Assembly (NCBI GenBank): GCA_016936075.1
Contig: JAFGPS010000202.1
Coordinates: forward strand, 1-37,423
DNA: 37,423 bases
DNA from: Sedimentisphaerales bacterium
Lineage (GTDB): Bacteria > Planctomycetota > Phycisphaerae > Sedimentisphaerales > Anaerobacaceae
Direction: 5' to 3'
Positions 8,397-15,083 of this stretch are shown in pieces. The notes below the pieces were generated by a model. The model was not told where the DNA came from. It did not search any database and saw nothing but the letters and a program-made list of their open reading frames with translations. The translations under genes were made by a program, and so were the position numbers. The number at the start of each line of letters is the position of its first letter. Within the stretch, counting starts at the first letter, position 1.

Positions 8397-8575
8397 GTAA
8401 GAAAATTATAAAAGTAAAAATCGATGGATATGAAGATAGAAATCGGATGGTCAATGCCCTTGCACGTAATGGTCATAAGGTTTGGGTAGAGAAAAAAAGA
8501 AATTTTCCATCCGATTATGACTTTTTTGTATGTTTTGAGCGGCCTCAGACCGGAGGGGAAAATGAGCGTGCTTAG
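8393..8575 (+). CDS. 60-aa hypothetical protein
   Basis: Begins MSKKIIKVKIDGYEDRNRMV behind GGTAAGG. It has an alternating beta-alpha-like pattern (KIIKVKIDGY, then a helix, then HKVWVEKK, then DYDFFVCFE) that could form a small mixed fold. The stop overlaps the start of the next short gene by 14 bases. Function unknown. Confidence 0.55.
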   Translation: MSKKIIKVKIDGYEDRNRMVNALARNGHKVWVEKKRNFPSDYDFFVCFERPQTGGENERA

Positions 8576-8678
8576 AATTATAAAAAAACGACTTATCGGG
8601 GACAAAGCAAGAAATTCTCATTCCCGCGATAGAAATGATATTAAGCTTCGCAAATATAGAGTTAAAACTGAGCATTAG
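8562..8678 (+). CDS. 38-aa basic peptide, paralogue (N-terminus) of the ORF at 10302
   Basis: ATG behind GGAGGGGAAA. The first 16 residues, MSVLRIIKKRLIGDKA, are almost identical to those of the ORF at 10302 (MSILRTIKKRLIGDKA), and the DNA is equally similar over about 50 bp. After that the two diverge. This copy is very basic and ends after 38 residues. The strong ribosome site and the duplication argue that the short peptide start is functional. What it does is unknown. Confidence 0.5.
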   Translation: MSVLRIIKKRLIGDKARNSHSRDRNDIKLRKYRVKTEH

Positions 8679-8748
8679 CAACCGCAGAGGAACTTTTACA
8701 AGTAAATATGAGTGGCTTGAAGCAGTTTGACTGGCGTGTTTCGCATTA

Positions 8749-8777
8749 TTGATTTCACGGTAGGTCGGTACTATAAT
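8749..8777 (+). promoter_or_regulatory. Sigma70 promoter of the integrase
   Basis: TTGATT (8749-8754), a 17-bp spacer and a perfect TATAAT (8772-8777). The integrase ATG is 42 bases downstream. This is the best-scoring promoter by eye on the plus strand of the lysogeny region. Confidence 0.7.
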
Positions 8778-8793
8778 GGTACTGGCTTACCGT
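8757..8793. promoter_or_regulatory. 37-bp imperfect palindrome centred on the integrase -10 box, candidate operator
   Basis: The left arm ACGGTAGGTCGGTACTAT (8757-8774) and right arm ATGGTACTGGCTTACCGT (8776-8793) are inverted repeats with 14 of 18 positions matching. The symmetry centre is base 8775, within TATAAT. A dyad covering the -10 element is what a repressor or Xis-type operator would look like. All four mismatches are of the kind that become G-U pairs in RNA, so a hairpin in a transcript from further upstream is an alternative. Confidence 0.6.
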
Positions 8794-8818
8794 AAGACCA
8801 AACAGAAAGGAGATTAAT

Positions 8819-9787
8819 ATGGAAACACGCAAATTAAATGAAGTTTTAAAGGAGTTTTTGTCCAAAAATCAGGACTTGAAATATCACACACGGGAAGCTT
8901 ACAAGTTCGCATGGCATAGATTGATTGACGCCATAGGTGATATTGATATTTCAGAAGTTACCAGAAACCACATAGAGGATTTCAGGTCGTGGCTGGTCGG
9001 GCAAAAGTACAAACCCAGTGGAATTGACAGCAGGCTAAAAAACGCAAGGCCGATAATGAACTGGGCTGTCTGTAGAGGCTATCTCGAAAGCGATCCGTTC
9101 AAAGGCGTTCGCAGACCGAAAGTTCCACAGGAAGAGATTAAGGTCTTTTCCGATGCTGAACTGTTCGTAATGCTTGGCTGTGCCAATCTACTTTGGCAGC
9201 TAAAGATAGTTACGGCAGCATCAGCGGGGTTGAGAATCGGCGAAATTCACAATCTTACGTGGTCTGACATCGATTTCGAGAATGATTTTATCAAGGTACA
9301 GTCCACGAAAAAAACAGACAAGACGTGGCCTTGGGAAGCAAAGAACTGGAACTCAAGGATTTTGCCATTGTCCGGTCAGCTTAAAGAATTGTTTAAGAAA
9401 CGAGCTAAAGAACTGCCACCAGAAGAATATCCTTACCCGATGCAGTCGAAGAGACGTTACGAAGGATTGCAGATACAACGCAGAGGTAAGGAACTGCCGG
9501 AAAAGGTTCGATACCGTCCTGACCTGAATATGAAGCCTTGGTTTTCGATTTTAAGACGTTGTGAAATAAATAATGGCCGCACTTTCCATGACTTGCGAAG
9601 CACGGCCATCACCAACTGGCTTCTCTACGGCGATAATGGACGACCCTTGCCAATTCAGGAAGTCCAGAAGCTTGCCGGTCATCAGCACGTCGAGACAACA
9701 ATGCGTTATGCAGCCTGCCGTAAAGACCTTATTCACAGAGCTAAACTAACAATCGGGGCGACAGGACTTGAACCTGCGACCTCTTGA
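8819..9787 (+). CDS. int: Tyrosine-recombinase integrase
   Basis: 322 residues with the phage-integrase layout. An N-terminal SAM-like core-binding domain (about 1-90) includes YHTREAYKFAWHRL. The catalytic domain has Arg139 (AGLRIGEIHNLTW), His257 and Arg260 (FHDLRSTAIT), His288 (LAGHQHVE) and the nucleophile Tyr297 (TTMRYA). All expected catalytic residues are present except that I do not place the beta-hairpin Lys with certainty. Start is behind AAAGGAG. The last ten residues, GATGLEPATS, are the reading of a tRNA 3' end in the antisense direction, so the gene overlaps the attachment site and its C-terminus is written by the att core. It mediates integration into a host tRNA gene. Confidence 0.93.
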   Translation: METRKLNEVLKEFLSKNQDLKYHTREAYKFAWHRLIDAIGDIDISEVTRNHIEDFRSWLVGQKYKPSGIDSRLKNARPIMNWAVCRGYLESDPFKGVRRPKVPQEEIKVFSDAELFVMLGCANLLWQLKIVTAASAGLRIGEIHNLTWSDIDFENDFIKVQSTKKTDKTWPWEAKNWNSRILPLSGQLKELFKKRAKELPPEEYPYPMQSKRRYEGLQIQRRGKELPEKVRYRPDLNMKPWFSILRRCEINNGRTFHDLRSTAITNWLLYGDNGRPLPIQEVQKLAGHQHVETTMRYAACRKDLIHRAKLTIGATGLEPATS

Positions 9788-9790
9788 TCT
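9754..9790 (-). other. Probable attP core: 3' end of a tRNA gene
   Basis: On the minus strand the sequence reads AGGTC (variable loop), GCAGG-TTCAAGT-CCTGT (T stem and loop with the invariant TTC) and CGCCCCG (3' acceptor strand). No 5' half of a tRNA is present nearby, so this is a fragment, not a tRNA gene. A tRNA 3' end at the 3' end of an integrase gene is the typical attP arrangement; integration would restore the host tRNA. Bases beyond 9785 only weakly continue a tRNA pattern, so the tRNA species cannot be named safely. Confidence 0.8.
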
Positions 9791-9817
9791 ACAGAAAAGC
9801 AAAGGAGAAATAATCAC

Positions 9818-10315
9818 ATGTGTCAGTTCAGAAGCGCAGATGTAGTTTATAACTCATCGAATCAATCAATTACGGTGTATATTTTACCAAACTCCGACAG
9901 TCATACGGCGATTAAAATGAAATACAATATTCGCGATGACGGTTTTTTAGCTAAGCATTGCCCAATAGAATACGTACCGACTAAAGCCCTCGACGACTTC
10001 GATTCATACGATTTTATTTTCGGCGCTGGTAAGCCTGACTGGTGGCTTGATGAGCACGAAACACAGGTTAAGCGAGAGTTGCAGGCGAACATCAAGAGCC
10101 TGCTTTCTGAAAATAAGTTAGAATGGGACGGCGACCTTCGGCTTGACAGCCTGACAAGTCTACCGGAAGGCGTGACTTTGACCGCGGGTCGCTACCTTTT
10201 CCTTGACAGCCTGACGAGTCTACCGGCAGGCGGGACCATCAAGGCGCAAGATATATATTACGCTGGTCGATGGCACGGGCCAATCTACAGAAAAGGAAAA
10301 AATGAGTATACTTAG
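9818..10315 (+). CDS. Hypothetical protein with two C-terminal leucine-rich-like repeats
   Basis: 165 residues, ATG behind AAAGGAG. The first 100 residues have no recognised domain (it contains FGAGKPDWWLDEHE). The C-terminal part carries two copies of LDSLTSLPxGxTxxAG(x)5 units, similar to short bacterial leucine-rich repeats ('SLTSLPEGV') that occur in many gut and sediment bacteria and phages. The DNA of the two units is also similar (about 10142-10180 and 10202-10240). It sits directly after the attachment site, a common place for a moron gene. The end overlaps the start of the ORF at 10302. Confidence 0.6.
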   Translation: MCQFRSADVVYNSSNQSITVYILPNSDSHTAIKMKYNIRDDGFLAKHCPIEYVPTKALDDFDSYDFIFGAGKPDWWLDEHETQVKRELQANIKSLLSENKLEWDGDLRLDSLTSLPEGVTLTAGRYLFLDSLTSLPAGGTIKAQDIYYAGRWHGPIYRKGKNEYT

Positions 10316-10520
10316 AACTATAAAAAAACGACTTATCGGGGACAAAGCAGTCACTGGTAAGCCAAACTTAGGCGCAGGCATTGCAATCATCACCCTCCTC
10401 CTTTTAAGAAGTGGGGCACGGATGCCGAATCTAAGCCCCACTTTATTTCAAGCCACCCTATCACAATATACACATTTTTATACTTCATTTGATATGGGGC
10501 GGCTGTGTGGCCGCCCCTAA
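10302..10520 (+). CDS. ORF sharing its first 16 residues with the 8562 peptide; rest uncertain
   Basis: ATG behind AAAAGGAAAA; begins MSILRTIKKRLIGDKA. The remaining 56 residues are unlike the first copy and include a short hydrophobic stretch (IAIITLLLL). A terminator-like hairpin lies inside the ORF (10409-10443) and another hairpin at its very end. The real translated length may thus be shorter, or the 3' part may be decayed. Function unknown. Confidence 0.4.
   Translation: MSILRTIKKRLIGDKAVTGKPNLGAGIAIITLLLLRSGARMPNLSPTLFQATLSQYTHFYTSFDMGRLCGRP
10409..10450 (+). terminator. Rho-independent terminator candidate
   Basis: AAGTGGGGC (10409-10417) pairs perfectly with GCCCCACTT (10435-10443), followed by TATTTC. 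The stem is strong but the T-run is interrupted. It would end transcription coming from the integrase region. Confidence 0.55.
10496..10517 (+). repeat. 8-bp GC-only hairpin
   Basis: GGGGCGGC (10496-10503) and GCCGCCCC (10510-10517) form a perfect stem with a 6-base loop just before the gene at 10540. There is no T-run. Similar CCCGCCCC/GGGGCGGG hairpins occur in the minus-strand cassette array at 20.2 and 21.4 kb. Confidence 0.5.
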
Positions 10521-10539
10521 TTTGAGAAAGGATTAGAAA

Positions 10540-10746
10540 ATGAATAAAGCATTAAGACGAGGAAAAAACGAGGTATTTTATTATAAAGACAATGAAGAAA
10601 TAAAAGGTATTCATGCCGACCTCGGTGGCGACATGAGCGGTATCAGGGGCGACGTGAGCGGAATCTATGGTGATTTAGATATGTGTAAAATCACCGATGA
10701 GGAGCGGAAGGCTGGTATTCTGATTAAGGATTTAGTTATTGATTAA
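10540..10746 (+). CDS. Small protein with GDxSGI heptad repeats
   Basis: 68 residues, ATG behind AGAAAGGA. It contains the tandem GDMSGIR-GDVSGIY-GDLD repeat followed by CKITDEERKAGI. I recognise this 'GDVSGIxGDVSGI...DLDxCxITxEER' style from short phage and bacterial proteins of unknown function; the repeat probably folds as a small beta-helix rung. It is closely followed by the entericidin-like gene. Confidence 0.6.
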   Translation: MNKALRRGKNEVFYYKDNEEIKGIHADLGGDMSGIRGDVSGIYGDLDMCKITDEERKAGILIKDLVID

Positions 10747-10777
10747 CTGGATTATAGGGGAGAAGGAAAGGTTTTTT

Positions 10778-11065
10778 ATGAACGAAATAGCGAAATTAGA
10801 ACAAAGGCAAAGATTTTTCAAGAGGAAAGCAGACCATGCAGTTAATCCATTGGCGCGCAGATTCTATGCGATGGAAGTCTATCGGTGTGATGAGGATATT
10901 GCACAGATAAGATTCAGGCAATTGGTTATGAGGATGGTGGTGGCAATTAATGTTTTGGTTCTTATTGTGATATTGAATGGCTGTCAGACGGTCAAGGGCG
11001 TAATGGGTGACACGGCATGGTTATTACAAAAAGGAAGTGACAATATTCAGGTACAGGAGAAATAA
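10778..11065 (+). CDS. Membrane/lipoprotein with entericidin-like tail
   Basis: 95 residues from the ATG at 10778, which follows GGAGAAGGAAAGG; an earlier in-frame start at 10739 has poorer context. Residues 1-48 are charged and helical. A membrane segment (about 50-66, MVVAINVLVLIVIL) ends in NGC with Cys69 as a lipobox-like cysteine. The rest, QTVKGVMGDTAWLLQKGSDN, resembles entericidin A/B-type lipoproteins (Cys-x-Thr-x-x-Gly-x-x-x-Asp ... Gly). Entericidins are small bacterial lipoproteins linked to toxin/antidote behaviour. Here the motif sits behind an unusual 50-residue N-terminal extension. A lysis or envelope role is inference. Confidence 0.5.
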   Translation: MNEIAKLEQRQRFFKRKADHAVNPLARRFYAMEVYRCDEDIAQIRFRQLVMRMVVAINVLVLIVILNGCQTVKGVMGDTAWLLQKGSDNIQVQEK

Positions 11066-11066
11066 A

Positions 11067-11306
11067 ATGACAAAAGAAATCAAATTTCCATTCGAGCCAA
11101 ATGAAAAGGTTAAGGCCAGTTTTAGGCAAACGGCACAACGCAAAAAAGCAATTCAGGTGATGACGGAAGCCATAACTACCATAGCATGTAAAATAGACAG
11201 TCCCTGGCGTATAGCAAGAAAAGAACATCCTGAGTTAATGTCAATAAAAGAAGTTCTTCAATATAACGAGCTAACTGAAACGATTGACATAGTAGTAAGT
11301 GAATAA
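11067..11306 (+). CDS. 79-aa hypothetical protein
   Basis: ATG at 11067 directly after the previous stop, behind ACAGGAGAAATAAA. Basic, helical (QTAQRKKAIQVMTEAITTIA), no Cys cluster and no membrane segment. Its leader, CAGGTACAGGAGAAATAAAA, is repeated almost exactly before the next gene. Confidence 0.55.
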   Translation: MTKEIKFPFEPNEKVKASFRQTAQRKKAIQVMTEAITTIACKIDSPWRIARKEHPELMSIKEVLQYNELTETIDIVVSE

Positions 11307-11352
11307 ATCTGAGTCCAAACACGGGCCAAATATCAGGTACAGAAGAAATAAA

Positions 11353-11607
11353 ATGTATACATGTAAATGTGATAAATGTGAAAAAACCGTAGAATGTGAA
11401 AAAGGAGCAGGTTACCTTTCCAAGAAATTAATGCCGGACCATTGGAAAGAAATAAAATATCAAGTTAATAATTATAATTGGGTAGTATATCAGATATGTC
11501 CAGAATGTTCAAAGTTGCTGAAAATAACAGAACAAGATACCAAGAAACATCTTGGCGATGAATTGCTGGATATAATCACAGAAATAGCAAAGTCCGGGCG
11601 GCGGTGA
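11353..11607 (+). CDS. Zinc-ribbon-like small protein
   Basis: 84 residues from the ATG at 11353, chosen because the leader CAGGTACAGAAGAAATAAA precedes it. It has CKCDKCEK at residues 4-11 and CPEC at about residues 52-55, a four-Cys zinc-ribbon pattern, then an acidic helical tail. Function unknown; probably nucleic-acid or protein binding. Confidence 0.6.
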   Translation: MYTCKCDKCEKTVECEKGAGYLSKKLMPDHWKEIKYQVNNYNWVVYQICPECSKLLKITEQDTKKHLGDELLDIITEIAKSGRR

Positions 11608-11689
11608 CAGGCAGGAGGCCGATGGAAAGAAACTTGGATTAATACAAAAGGACTTGGCCGCCGTTTATGCCGAACATTTTTTGAAACTT

Positions 11690-11775
11690 AATTCAGGGGG
11701 CTATATATGACAAGTGGTTGATGAAATGACACGCCTGTGAAAGTTCGACCGGTAGCAGGTAGCCCCCTTCATTTT
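11690..11775 (+). ncRNA. Candidate structured RNA with closing stem
   Basis: In a 221-base gap between genes, AGGGGGCTA (11695-11703) pairs perfectly with TAGCCCCCT (11760-11768), enclosing 56 bases. Inside, GGTTGA can pair with TCGACC, and CCTG can pair with CAGG next to the closing stem. A T/A-rich stretch (TTCATTTTATT) follows, so it may end as a terminator. No ORF of useful size fits. It could be a small phage RNA or a long-loop terminator. Confidence 0.4.
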
Positions 11776-11828
11776 ATTAACTCGGATTACAGGGGAGAGG
11801 AAGGCGAAGAGATGATAAGAGAAAGATT

Positions 11829-12137
11829 ATGAGTGATTTAGAAATATATAAAGAGTTAGCAGATAAGTATTTAGAGTTAGCAGCTACGTATTTTAAGGCA
11901 AAAGAGTATTTTGAAGAAATGTATCGCATTGTAACTCTTGAGGCTAAGGGTTACTGGCAATGTCTTGAAGACAATCAAGACAGATACGACGCTTTGTGGG
12001 CAAGCAATGCCGAATTAAGGCGTTTACTCGGAATCGCTCGTTGCCCAAATTGTGATGGTTCAGGGGTTATTCCGCATCAAGCCGAGGAAGTTGAACAATG
12101 TCAGTGGTGCTATGAAGTAAAAAAAGCCCTCAAGTAA
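11829..12137 (+). CDS. 102-aa protein with C-terminal zinc knuckle
   Basis: An acidic helical N-terminus (LEIYKELADKYLELAATYF) leads to CPNCDGSGVIPHQ and QCQWC. The CxxCxGxG ... CxxC pattern is that of DnaJ-type zinc fingers and many small phage proteins. The start overlaps the stop of a possible six-codon leader (11812-11832), which carries the better ribosome site, so reinitiation is possible. Function unknown. Confidence 0.6.
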   Translation: MSDLEIYKELADKYLELAATYFKAKEYFEEMYRIVTLEAKGYWQCLEDNQDRYDALWASNAELRRLLGIARCPNCDGSGVIPHQAEEVEQCQWCYEVKKALK

Positions 12138-12254
12138 ACGTAGGAAGTAAAATGAGACAATATGTATAAGTTAAACAGGGGCAGGGTATGAACCGTAAAC
12201 GCATGAAGAATGTCCACTAAGAAAAAGCAATATAACTATAAAAATAGGTGAGCA

Positions 12255-12530
12255 ATGAAAACAGCCCTAATCTTAATTATAGGCATAGTGATTGTAGTCT
12301 TGGCGGCGGGATTGAATGCGCCTAAAGAAAATACGATTATTAAGATTATCAAAGTCCCTACTCCTATGAGTGTCAAAGATTTACAGATATTCCTGAATGA
12401 GCAGAAAGACCCTTGGGGCCGGTACAAGTGCAAGATAGACGGTAAGTTCGGGGCAGAGACTAATCAGGCGTTAGAAAACTACCTGTGCGATGGATCATAT
12501 TCGCAGGAACTTAAGAGAATGCAGAAATGA
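12255..12530 (+). CDS. Membrane-anchored peptidoglycan-binding-domain protein
   Basis: 91 residues. An N-terminal signal anchor (about 3-20, ALILIIGIVIVVLAAG) is followed by a domain with VKDLQIFLNEQKD, then KIDGKFGAETNQALENYL. The 'DGxFGxxTxxAL' string is the core of the PG_binding_1 fold, which binds murein. It could tether something to the cell wall or be a lysis/exclusion protein. No hydrolase domain is attached. Start is behind GGTGAG. Confidence 0.65.
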   Translation: MKTALILIIGIVIVVLAAGLNAPKENTIIKIIKVPTPMSVKDLQIFLNEQKDPWGRYKCKIDGKFGAETNQALENYLCDGSYSQELKRMQK

Positions 12531-12631
12531 AACAGCTATTGCTCGACACGGGAAGCGGCAAGGAAGATAGTCGAGTCGGAAACACTAAACAAGCAACAGC
12601 AAATGGATGTTCGGTTTGGGAAGTAATGTAA
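12527..12631 (+). CDS. 34-aa hypothetical peptide, translationally coupled
   Basis: The ATG overlaps the previous stop (ATGA at 12527-12530) and the stop overlaps the next ATG (TAATG at 12629-12633). Both junctions are typical of coupled genes, which is the main support. The product starts MKQLLLDTGSGKED and has no recognisable motif. Confidence 0.45.
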   Translation: MKQLLLDTGSGKEDSRVGNTKQATANGCSVWEVM

Positions 12632-12831
12632 TGAGTAGGTTTCTCATGGAAGATTGTTGTTTATGTGGTTCGCCTGAAATCAGTTTGAGCAGGTGTGAAT
12701 TTGATTGTAGCGAAGCATACTGCGATGAATGCTTTGAAAACCTTTATAAGTGTGTTGGTTGTGGACGCAGGGGTTGCGCAGAGCATTTTGATGGATTACT
12801 CTGTAGGGATTGTTGCAATGCAGATAATTGA
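12631..12831 (+). CDS. Cysteine-rich zinc-binding small protein
   Basis: 66 residues from the ATG at 12631, with GGGAAG at good spacing. It has CCLCGSPE, CDECFENLYKCVGCGRRGC, AEH and CRDCC, 14 Cys in all. This looks like a B-box/RING-like double zinc site. Its 3' end overlaps the start of the nuclease gene by 14 bases. Role unknown; the position suggests recombination or transcription control. Confidence 0.6.
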   Translation: MSRFLMEDCCLCGSPEISLSRCEFDCSEAYCDECFENLYKCVGCGRRGCAEHFDGLLCRDCCNADN

Positions 12832-13417
12832 CTGTATCCAAAATTCAGACGAATGGTATCAGGCAAGGCTCGGAATAGTCACGTCGAGCAATTTCCATAA
12901 GGTGTTGAATAAAAAAACCGGACGCGGGCTTTATATGCGAAAACTTGCAGCGGAGAGATTAACCGGCGTACCGGAAGAATCTTATAAAAACGCAAATATG
13001 GAAAATGGAAATATTGTCGAGGACGATGCGAGAAACTTCTACGCAATGGCTAATGATTGTATCGTTAATCAGGTTGGCTTTGTAAAGCGTGATGATGATG
13101 TCGGTTGCAGTCCCGACGGTCTGGTAGGCGATGACGGCATTATCGAGATTAAATGCCCTCTGTCCTCAACACACATTGAAAACATAATAACAAATAAGAT
13201 GCCTACCGAATATATTCCCCAGGTACAGGGTATTCTTTGGATAACAGAACGGCAGTGGTGCGATTTCGTTAGTTATGACTCCAAAGTATATACGAAACCG
13301 ATCCACATAATAAGAGTCGAACGAGACAATGAATATATAGTCAATTTAGCCGCTCATGTGGCGGTTTTTGTTAAAGAGCTAAAGGCAATGATAAACATGA
13401 TAGACGAAGGGTTTTAA
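12818..13417 (+). CDS. YqaJ/lambda-exonuclease-type recombination nuclease
   Basis: 199 residues. The N-terminus has SDEWYQARLGIVTSSNFHKV, the hallmark 'eWhxxRxxxxTaS' of YqaJ/lambda Exo nucleases. Then come Glu68 (NIVEDDARNFY), Asp100 (SPDGLV) and EIK at 110-112, the PD-(D/E)XK active site. Such enzymes resect one DNA strand 5'-3' and work with a single-strand annealing protein. The next gene is an ERF annealing protein and SSB follows, making a complete two-component recombination module. The start is inside the preceding zinc-protein gene. Confidence 0.88.
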   Translation: MQIIDCIQNSDEWYQARLGIVTSSNFHKVLNKKTGRGLYMRKLAAERLTGVPEESYKNANMENGNIVEDDARNFYAMANDCIVNQVGFVKRDDDVGCSPDGLVGDDGIIEIKCPLSSTHIENIITNKMPTEYIPQVQGILWITERQWCDFVSYDSKVYTKPIHIIRVERDNEYIVNLAAHVAVFVKELKAMINMIDEGF

Positions 13418-13418
13418 T

Positions 13419-14246
13419 ATGAGTGAAACAAAAATAGCAAAAAGAAAACCATTAGAAGAACATGGGCAAATAGTACAAAGCAGAACGCCTTTTGAATTGG
13501 CGGCAGAATTACTCAAGACTGGCAGTGAAATAGATGTTGCCAACTTGGAAAAAATTCTCATTATACAGGAACGCTACGATGCTTTGCAGGCGAAAAAAGC
13601 TTATATGGAAGCAATGGCTGAATTTAAGAAAAACCCGCCGAAAATCTTCAAAGATAAAGAAGTAAGTTTTGGTACAACAAAATATAATCATGCTTCCTTA
13701 GGCAATGTCGTTGAAGTTTTGACGGAAGAACTTAGCAAATACGGCTTTTCAGCGTCTTGGATACCCAAACAGGACGACAACAGAATTACTATAACATGCA
13801 GATTAACTCACGTACAGGGCCATTATGAGGAAGCCACGTTAAGCGGCCCCCCTGATAAATCAGGTGGAAAAAATGATATACAGGCAATATGTAGTTCCAG
13901 TTCATATCTTGAAAGATACACATTTTTAGCAGTGATTGGCACGGCCACTTACGACCAAGATGATGATGGCAATTCAGCCGAACCAAAACCACAAACACCA
14001 ATGAATATATCAATGGAAATTGTAGAGCAAGCATTTTTCAATTTTGAGACGATGCACGCTGATTTACTGGGCAAAGGTTTTTCTTACGATAAAGACAAAT
14101 TTACAAAAGCTATTATTAAGCATTGGAAAAAACTGCCGACCGGCAAGCCGTCAAAAGAAGAGAACATAAAGAAAATACTTGAAACTATAAAACCCGAAGA
14201 AGCAATAGTTGAACATGCCAACATACCAAGTGAAATCAATAATTAA
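13419..14246 (+). CDS. ERF-family single-strand annealing protein
   Basis: 275 residues. IQERYDALQAKKAYMEAMAE, then FKKNPPKI, then YNHASLGNVVEVLTEELSKY and GFSASW match the ERF superfamily (the P22 Erf type), followed by GGKNDIQAICSSSSYLERYT. The last 90 residues are a variable tail. It anneals complementary single strands produced by the adjacent exonuclease. It starts one base after the nuclease stop (TAATATG context). Confidence 0.88.
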   Translation: MSETKIAKRKPLEEHGQIVQSRTPFELAAELLKTGSEIDVANLEKILIIQERYDALQAKKAYMEAMAEFKKNPPKIFKDKEVSFGTTKYNHASLGNVVEVLTEELSKYGFSASWIPKQDDNRITITCRLTHVQGHYEEATLSGPPDKSGGKNDIQAICSSSSYLERYTFLAVIGTATYDQDDDGNSAEPKPQTPMNISMEIVEQAFFNFETMHADLLGKGFSYDKDKFTKAIIKHWKKLPTGKPSKEENIKKILETIKPEEAIVEHANIPSEINN

Positions 14247-14646
14247 CGGCGAGCCGACCTTCGAGAAGCCGCTTAAAAAGATACTGTCCGAGCTAACTAT
14301 TGGCGGGGCAATAAAGCTACTTTCACCGCTTGAATATATCACCGACCGTCAAAGAAGATGGTATAAAGGTGTGTGCTTACGTGAATTAGCCAAAAATGAC
14401 GAAAACGGTGAAACGATTGGGTGGTGGGATACCGAAGTAAAAAAAGAATGTAACGGACTGGCACTTCTTAAAAAGGAAATCTTTTTTATTGACGATGGCT
14501 CTGGTGGCCGGATAGGAATTGGAAGGCTTACCACAAAAGGTGTCGGCAAAAAGAATATGATATTATTTATTGAAGAAATAATATCAAGATCATTAACAAA
14601 AGGGTGGGATATAAGCCCACCCGATCCTGATTTAAGGAAATTCTAA
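14215..14646 (+). CDS. Hypothetical protein of the recombination block (possibly NinB-like)
   Basis: 143 residues from ATG at 14215, inside the end of the ERF gene. It contains SPLEYITDRQRRWYKG VCL-type context: 'T-x-x-Q-R-R-W-Y-K-G' recalls the 'QNRxYWG' motif of phage NinB and related recombination mediators. The rest is a mixed alpha/beta region ending in SRSLTKGWDISPPDPDLRKF. Assignment to NinB is only a suggestion. Its stop overlaps the SSB start (TAATG). Confidence 0.5.
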   Translation: MPTYQVKSIINGEPTFEKPLKKILSELTIGGAIKLLSPLEYITDRQRRWYKGVCLRELAKNDENGETIGWWDTEVKKECNGLALLKKEIFFIDDGSGGRIGIGRLTTKGVGKKNMILFIEEIISRSLTKGWDISPPDPDLRKF

Positions 14647-15038
14647 TGTTCTACAACAAAGTAATCATGGCGGGGAATCTTACCAGAGACCCGCAATTAT
14701 CTTATCTGCCGAGTCAAACATCTGTAGCAGAATTTGGATTGGCAATAAACCGTAAATGGACTAAAGACGGCCAAACTTATGAAGAAGTATGTTTTATTGA
14801 TTGCATTGCTTTCGGCAGAACCGGTGAAAACATCAATAAATATTTAACCAAAGGCAGGCAGATATTTATCGAAGGCCGGATAAAATTCGACACATGGCAA
14901 GCTCAGGATGGAAGCAAGCGAAGCAAGCATAAAATAATAGTCGAAAGTTTCACTTTTCTCGACAAGGGGAAAGTGGAACAAGGCACTAACCAGCAGGCTC
15001 AACAGCCGACCGAGCCTGATGATGATATACTTTGGTAA
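14646..15038 (+). CDS. ssb: Single-stranded DNA-binding protein
   Basis: 130 residues. It has the OB-fold signature FYNKVIMAGNLTRDPQL, AEFGLAINRKW, FIDCIAFGRTGENINKYL and FIEGRIKFDTW. The C-terminal tip is PDDDILW, close to the canonical acidic-aromatic tip that recruits repair and replication proteins, with Trp replacing Phe as last residue. Coupled to the upstream gene. It protects single strands made by the exonuclease and during replication. Confidence 0.92.
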   Translation: MFYNKVIMAGNLTRDPQLSYLPSQTSVAEFGLAINRKWTKDGQTYEEVCFIDCIAFGRTGENINKYLTKGRQIFIEGRIKFDTWQAQDGSKRSKHKIIVESFTFLDKGKVEQGTNQQAQQPTEPDDDILW

Positions 15039-15083
15039 AATGAATGCGACGAAGCAAATGATGACGAAGAAGAGGACTGAGCC

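Larger units (their letters stand above)
8562..10351 (+). repeat. Duplicated ~50-bp gene start (8562-8611 and 10302-10351)
   Basis: Two copies on the plus strand: both encode MS(V/I)LR(I/T)IKKRLIGDKA and continue to GGGGACAAAGCA without gaps, differing at only a few bases. One copy lies before and one after the integrase and att core. Confidence 0.8.

Noticed and set aside
9754-9790. Complete tRNA gene
   Set aside because: Only the T-arm and 3' acceptor strand are present. There is no D-arm or 5' acceptor half; an att core explains it better. The weak GTA-like anticodon position is not trusted.
9787-10295. 13-bp direct repeat ATCTACAGAAAAG flanking the LRR-like gene as a transposition scar
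   Set aside because: A 13-base repeat pair is expected by chance several times in 37 kb. No inverted repeats or transposase present.
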